A stretch of 17,135 nt of DNA from SIG459 sp045532145 (GTDB lineage: Bacteria > Bacillota > Clostridia > Oscillospirales > Oscillospiraceae). A program made the translations under genes and the position numbers. Numbering within the stretch: position 1 is the stretch's first letter; each line of letters starts with the position of its first letter. Below the pieces are notes generated by a model. That model did no database searches. It was given only the letters and a program-made list of their open reading frames with translations, and was not told the DNA's origin. Shown in pieces: positions 13,478-17,135 of the stretch. Where the stretch lies: assembly GCA_045532145.1 (NCBI GenBank), contig JAZSFJ010000129.1:1-17135 (forward strand), in the 5' to 3' direction.

Positions 13478-14155
13478 TCACCTTTCCTTTGGGAACAGCT
13501 TCTTCCTAAGCAGCAGCACAGCCGCGCAAATTACAACAATTCCAGCAGCGGCGCTAATGACCTGCACAATCCCACTTTCGTTGGTGCCCCCGCCCAGAAG
13601 TTCCGCCGCTGCAGGCACCGGGTAGCCGTCCACGCTTTCAAAGACTATTTTGTCCCCGAAATTTTCGTAGCCCCAACGCATAAAATCCTCGGCCCCGGGC
13701 TTGGATACAATAACATCCATACGTACCTTGTTATCTATCACATCAATGCCCCACCCGGCAGCCCCCAATTCCTCACCCTCATAGGAGGTAATATACTCCC
13801 CTATCTTTTGGAAGGCTGCTTCGAGTTCCGAGTAGCTGTACTTTTGAGTAACAAAGGTGATATTTCCGTCCTCCCGGACAGAGGCAAGAATATCCTCCTT
13901 CGCTTTTTCTCCCCTGGCATCGTTGGTAATGCCCACGGTGAAGTTTTCCGTACTCCCGTCAGTGCTCCATACTCCGCTCACACCATCGGGGTAAACACAT
14001 TCACCAATTATCACTTCCGACCCCACCTGTTCCTTGACATGCCAGCTGCCGTAAAGAGCGTCAAAAGTGGCATATTCTCCATCGGCAAAAGCAAAGCAAC
14101 CAAAGCTGCACAATAAGCTAAACACAAATATTAAAATCATTACCTTTTTCATCAT
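13478..14155 (-). CDS. Secreted, membrane-anchored protein of unknown function
   Basis: The product (225 residues) starts with a classic Sec signal peptide (MMKKVMILIFVFSLLCSF, cleavage likely after AFA near residue 24) and ends with a membrane helix (about 196-216, IVVICAAVLLL) and a basic tail (RKKLFPKER). The 170-residue region between is acidic and would be outside the cell, held by the C-terminal helix. There is no LPXTG motif, and the signal cysteines do not form a lipobox. I do not recognise a domain; phrases such as LYGSWHVKEQVG suggest a lipocalin-like beta fold, but that is a guess. The start is uncertain between ATG 14155 and 14152 (AAAGGGG at five or eight bases). It follows the zinc-ribbon protein gene after a terminator, with no clear promoter of its own. 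Confidence 0.8.
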   Translation of the reverse strand: MMKKVMILIFVFSLLCSFGCFAFADGEYATFDALYGSWHVKEQVGSEVIIGECVYPDGVSGVWSTDGSTENFTVGITNDARGEKAKEDILASVREDGNITFVTQKYSYSELEAAFQKIGEYITSYEGEELGAAGWGIDVIDNKVRMDVIVSKPGAEDFMRWGYENFGDKIVFESVDGYPVPAAAELLGGGTNESGIVQVISAAAGIVVICAAVLLLRKKLFPKER

Positions 14156-14182
14156 CGTCACCCCTTTACTGATTTTGACGCA

Positions 14183-14219
14183 GAAAAACGGGAAAAGTTC
14201 CCAGACCTTTCCCGTTTTT
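14183..14219 (-). terminator. Terminator of the zinc-ribbon/NPCBM gene
   Basis: AAAAACGGGAAA and TTTCCCGTTTTT arms enclose a loop of about 12 bases, directly after the stop codon. The next minus-strand gene starts only 28 bases further on, so partial read-through probably feeds it. Confidence 0.8.
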
Positions 14220-14228
14220 ATACGTCAT

Positions 14229-15941
14229 TTATTTGTCTTTTCTGTATACCTCGGGGATGCACAGGCCGTGGTAGCTGTAGCCATTCTCCGTGGGTGAGGC
14301 TTCGTAGTCGCAGCTGAACACTATCTGCAGAACCTTCACACCAGTTACGTCCACGCTGACAGCGATGGCAGTCACCTCGTCATCGGAGGAAAGCTCGCTG
14401 CTGGTATAGAGAACCTCGCCGTCGCCCAGAACCTCAAACTTTGCGCTCTTGTCGTCCTCTTTCTCGCCGCGGACGGCAAACACAGCCTCAAATACGTCGT
14501 ACTCAGCGTCCAGCTCAAAGCTGATGGTAGCCTCGTCACGGCCCCACATCCACTTTTCGTACTTATCCAGACCTATGGGCTTGAAGTCCGTGGAGTTGCG
14601 GTTAACCTCGCCCTCCTTCTCGGAGTAGGCATCAATGATAAGGTCGAAGGGCAGGAGCTTTTCCAGAGCATCGATTTTCTCGTCTATCTCGTCCAGATCC
14701 CGGATTTCCAGAGCAGCCTCAAGGCCCTCGATGGCCTTGGCCACCATATGGCGGTCGCCGCCGTAGACCTCGTCTGCCTTGGCGCACATATCATAGGCGA
14801 AAAGTCTCTCATAGTCGCCTATGCTGCTCTTCACGGTAGCCTTGTCCTCATCGCCCAGACCGTCAAGTATAGCCTCCAGGCTTCCAAAGACCTCCTTGTA
14901 GCTTCCGGCGGTATAGAGCTCGCTTGCAGCGGCAACAGTCTTTTCCACCAGCTGCTTGTCGGCGGCAGCGGCATAGCTTCGCAGAGCCTCAACAAGGGCT
15001 TCGGTGGAGAAGCCGTAGTCCTCAACGCAGGCGCGCACAGTCTCCCGGGCGCTTACATAGTCCTCAGTCTCGGCCAGAGCGGCAGCAGTATCAAGGATAT
15101 ATTCCTCATAGAGCTTGTAGCAGTCCTCAGTCTTGGCGTCTATGTCGGCGGAGAAGGTGCCGTAGTCACCCAGCACGCCGTCGCCCTGCTTCAGACACTC
15201 GATGGCGGCGGTATATTCCCCGGCCTTTATAAGCTCGCCGGCCTCTGCCAGCACCACGTCAGCATATTCATCAAGACACTTTTCTGCCTTGTTCTGAGCC
15301 TCAGCATAGAGAGCGTCGCTCTCACTGACCATAAGATAGCTGTCGCAGGCGGCCAGATAATCACCCTCTGCAAAGAGCTCGTCGGCTGCTGCCATACTCT
15401 CAGAGGAGGCGAAAAGGGCATCCATCTCTTTCTGAACATCGGCAAAGAGCTCCTTGGTGAAGCCGCCGAAGGTGCCCAGAGTGGCCATGGCGCTGCGGGC
15501 TTCCTCATTGCTTATCTCACGGGCTGCCAGAGAAAGCAGGACCTGCCGTGCAGAGGAAAGCAGCTTTGCCTCGGTGCGCTCACTGGGCTCGCTGTCGGAG
15601 AGCTTTTCGCTCCAAACCGCCAGAGCACCCTCATAGTCCCCCTTGTCCAGAGCTCTCTGCACCTGGCTTACAGGCAGGAAGAAGAGCACAAGGAAAGCTA
15701 TCGCCAGCGCAAGCACTGCGGCAATAACGGCCACAGTGGTCTTTTTTCTGTTCTGATGGCGCTTCCGGGCCCGCTCCCGCTTTTTCTTCTCGTCCTCGTC
15801 GCTCTCCCGCCATATCTCGGCATTGGAAAGCAAGGTGAAAAGAGCGGCATCGGCCTCGGACTGGCCAAGGGCGTTGCAGTCGGGGCATATCTCCACGCCC
15901 TCAGGCAGCGCCTTTCCGCATTTTACGCAATATTTTGCCAT
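14229..15941 (-). CDS. Zinc-ribbon, membrane-anchored helical-repeat protein with NPCBM-like domain
   Basis: The 570-residue protein has, in order: a zinc ribbon (Cys5, Cys8, Cys19, Cys22 in CVKCGK...CPDCN), a highly charged Lys/Arg/Glu segment (47-67), one membrane helix (about 68-89), a long helical region (about 93-445) of TPR-like units with recurring patterns such as ALDKGDYEGALAVW, ELFAEGDYLAACDSY and ELIKAGEYTAAIEC, and a C-terminal beta domain (about 455-567) containing AKFEVLGDGEVLYTSSEL and VDVTGVKVLQIVF, which resembles NPCBM (a putative carbohydrate-binding module). The zinc ribbon would be cytoplasmic and the repeats and NPCBM domain outside. GGAGA precedes the ATG, and a near-perfect promoter lies upstream. 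The role is unknown; linking the cell interior with wall or sugar polymers is a guess. Confidence 0.85.
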   Translation of the reverse strand: MAKYCVKCGKALPEGVEICPDCNALGQSEADAALFTLLSNAEIWRESDEDEKKKRERARKRHQNRKKTTVAVIAAVLALAIAFLVLFFLPVSQVQRALDKGDYEGALAVWSEKLSDSEPSERTEAKLLSSARQVLLSLAAREISNEEARSAMATLGTFGGFTKELFADVQKEMDALFASSESMAAADELFAEGDYLAACDSYLMVSESDALYAEAQNKAEKCLDEYADVVLAEAGELIKAGEYTAAIECLKQGDGVLGDYGTFSADIDAKTEDCYKLYEEYILDTAAALAETEDYVSARETVRACVEDYGFSTEALVEALRSYAAAADKQLVEKTVAAASELYTAGSYKEVFGSLEAILDGLGDEDKATVKSSIGDYERLFAYDMCAKADEVYGGDRHMVAKAIEGLEAALEIRDLDEIDEKIDALEKLLPFDLIIDAYSEKEGEVNRNSTDFKPIGLDKYEKWMWGRDEATISFELDAEYDVFEAVFAVRGEKEDDKSAKFEVLGDGEVLYTSSELSSDDEVTAIAVSVDVTGVKVLQIVFSCDYEASPTENGYSYHGLCIPEVYRKDK

Positions 15942-15997
15942 AAATACATCTCCTGATGCAAAAATATAATCAAATTCGTCTGAGCACAGACACGGTT

Positions 15998-16026
15998 ATT
16001 ATACTAAAATGGCGTTTTTTTGTCAA
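15998..16026 (-). promoter_or_regulatory. Consensus sigma-A promoter of the zinc-ribbon/NPCBM gene
   Basis: On the minus strand TTGACA (16021-16026), exactly 17 bases, TATAAT (15998-16003): both hexamers match consensus. The leader is about 50 bases. Confidence 0.9.
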
Positions 16027-16037
16027 TCATGGAAGTA

Positions 16038-16150
16038 AGGGGCGATTTATGAATCCCCCGCAGAAATCCGTCGACATTTGCAGGGAACGGTCTTGACCGC
16101 TGCGCTCTGCGGAGTCCTGTTTTCGGAACGGTCAAGACCGTTCCCTACAG
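16038..16150. repeat. Hairpin repeat block D between divergent promoters
   Basis: A decayed GGGGCGATTTATGAATCCCC unit (16039-16058) is followed by two GGAACGGTC hairpins in opposite orientation: GGGAACGGTC-TT-GACCG (16083-16099, 3' arm decayed) and GGAACGGTC-AA-GACCGTTCC-CTAC (16125-16148). As each is self-complementary and they are also inverted relative to each other, the 16082-16148 stretch could fold as one large hairpin. The block starts 12 bases upstream of one promoter's -35 and ends 39 bases upstream of the other. Confidence 0.8.
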
Positions 16151-16188
16151 TTTTCCTTTTTCGCCATCCCTTTGTGCACAAAAACAAG

Positions 16189-16217
16189 TTGAAGCAGGCA
16201 TTAAGTGATGATATAAT
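16189..16217 (+). promoter_or_regulatory. Promoter of the CobW-family gene
   Basis: TTGAAG (16189-16194) and TATAAT (16212-16217) are separated by 17 bases. I see no Zur-like AT-rich palindrome across it, although zinc control is common for this family. Confidence 0.7.
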
Positions 16218-16259
16218 ATGATGTTAGTAAATTCCACAGAAAAGGACAGTGTTTTTAAT

Positions 16260-17135
16260 ATGACCAAGGTTGATATTTTCTCCGGCTTTCTGGGTGCCGG
16301 AAAGACCACTCTTATCAAGAAGCTCATCGCCGAGGCCTACGCCGGCCAGAAAATAGTTCTCATCGAGAACGAATTCGGCGAGATTGGCATTGACGGCGGC
16401 TTTATGGAGGAAGCCGGCATTCAGGTGAACGAGCTGAACTCCGGCTGCATCTGCTGCTCTCTTGTCGGCGACTTCTCCATCGCTCTTGGCAAGGTGCTCA
16501 CCGAGTATGCCCCCGACCGCATTCTCATCGAGCCCTCCGGCGTGGGCAAGCTCAGCGACATTATCAAGGCCGTATCCGGAATCGAGGGCCTTTCCATCGC
16601 CTCCGCCACCGCCGTGTGCGACGGTGCCCGCTGCAAAATGTATATGAAAAACTTCGGCGAGTTCTATAACGACCAGGTGAGCAATGCCCGCACCATAGTC
16701 CTCAGCCGCACCCAGACCATGAGCGAGGAAAAACTGGCTCAGGCCGTAGCCCTTATCCGCGAGAAAAATCCCGATGCACTTATCATCACAACTCCCTGGG
16801 ATCAGCTCAGCGGCAAACAGATACTGGAGGCCATGGAGGGCGCAGACACTCTCGCCCATCAGCTTGAGGAGCTTGAGCATCACCACGAGCATCACCACCA
16901 TCATGAGCACGAGTGCCACGACCCCGACTGCGGCTGCCATCATCACCACGAGCACGAGGAGCATGAGCACCATCACGAGCATCACCACCACGAGCACGAG
17001 TGCCACGACCCCGACTGCGGCTGCCACCATCACAACGAGCACGAGGAGCATGAGCACCACCACGAGCATCACCACCATCATGAGCACGAGTGCCACGACC
17101 CCGACTGCGGCTGCCATCATCACCACGAGCACGAG
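16260..17135 (+). CDS. CobW/COG0523 GTPase metallochaperone, His/Cys-rich (partial, runs off right end)
   Basis: The first 292 residues are visible with no stop. The protein is a G3E-class GTPase of the COG0523 family, which delivers or handles metals, often zinc. It shows the P-loop GFLGAGKTT (9-17), the NEFGEIGIDGG switch region (37-47), the metal-binding CICC (63-66) within GCICC, and the Walker B-like IEPSGVGK (90-97). The guanine-specificity position reads SRTQ (149-152) rather than NKxD. From residue 207 the sequence becomes a His/Glu/Cys tail: 45 His and 9 Cys in the visible 86 residues, in repeats each containing CHDPDCGC. The CobW_C domain, if present, is outside the window. The start has AAAGGA at 13 bases, rather distant, but no better ATG exists. 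Confidence 0.93.
   Translation, partial: MTKVDIFSGFLGAGKTTLIKKLIAEAYAGQKIVLIENEFGEIGIDGGFMEEAGIQVNELNSGCICCSLVGDFSIALGKVLTEYAPDRILIEPSGVGKLSDIIKAVSGIEGLSIASATAVCDGARCKMYMKNFGEFYNDQVSNARTIVLSRTQTMSEEKLAQAVALIREKNPDALIITTPWDQLSGKQILEAMEGADTLAHQLEELEHHHEHHHHHEHECHDPDCGCHHHHEHEEHEHHHEHHHHEHECHDPDCGCHHHNEHEEHEHHHEHHHHHEHECHDPDCGCHHHHEHE
16878..17135 (+). repeat. In-frame tandem repeat encoding His/Cys metal-binding tail
   Basis: The segment encoding CHDPDCGC recurs with its GAG codon at 16911, 16998 and 17088, spacings of 87 and 90 bases (29 and 30 codons). Units differ mainly by one His codon and one His-to-Asn change. The near-identity at DNA level suggests recent expansion by slippage or unequal crossing-over. 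The array continues past the window end. Confidence 0.92.

Noticed and set aside
16150..16259. Zur box before the CobW-family gene
   Set aside because: The region is AT-rich but I find no inverted repeat resembling a Zur site.
16224..17132. 302-codon minus-strand frame with Val/Met/Leu repeats
   Set aside because: It is antisense to the CobW gene; the apparent hydrophobic repeats are only the complement of His and Glu codons.

Overview
The window looks like a chromosomal segment of a Gram-positive clostridium, probably a gut Oscillospirales/Ruminococcaceae-type organism. That rests on the gene set (a UPF0735/PheB-like ACT protein beside homoserine dehydrogenase, a spore-YtvI-like permease, an L10 leader before rplJ-rplL, a glycine riboswitch before an AgcS symporter, a zinc-ribbon/NPCBM membrane protein), on strong AGGAGG-type ribosome binding sites and sigma-A promoters with 17-base spacers, and on dense GTAGGG-flanked intergenic hairpins of a kind I recall from gut clostridia. 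The lineage is an inference; there is no rRNA here.

Layout. 1-1720 (minus): ACT protein then hom, with a ribosome binding site at the very left edge that announces another minus-strand gene just outside, probably of the threonine pathway. 1828-3334 (plus): YtvI-like permease overlapping a YdcZ-type transporter. 3335-4110: a hairpin-rich block containing a 286-bp tandem duplication. 4170-6822 (minus): gap, a GntR/HutC regulator and an unknown 150-residue protein, each with its own promoter. 6932-8105 (plus): rplJ-rplL with L10 leader and attenuator. 8110-8690: second hairpin block. 8770-9507 (plus): rsmE. 9557-12787 (minus): degV, an XRE-type membrane regulator, and an alanine/glycine:cation symporter behind a single-aptamer glycine riboswitch. 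13231-13460: third hairpin block. 13478-15941 (minus): a secreted membrane-anchored protein and a zinc-ribbon/NPCBM protein. 16038-16150: fourth hairpin block, placed between two divergent promoters. 16260 to the right edge (plus): a CobW/COG0523 metallochaperone GTPase whose tail is an expanding His/Cys repeat; it is cut by the window end.

Most genes are housekeeping. No phage, defence or biosynthetic cluster is present. The most unusual material is (1) the family of intergenic hairpins that share a GTAGGG/CCCTAC edge but carry several different self-complementary cores, in four separate intergenic regions, and (2) the CobW tail with three CHDPDCGC modules set in polyhistidine. Secondary points are a palindrome at the gap transcription start with sequence words shared with the neighbouring gntR promoter, and the isolation of rplJL from the usual rplKA and rpoBC neighbours.
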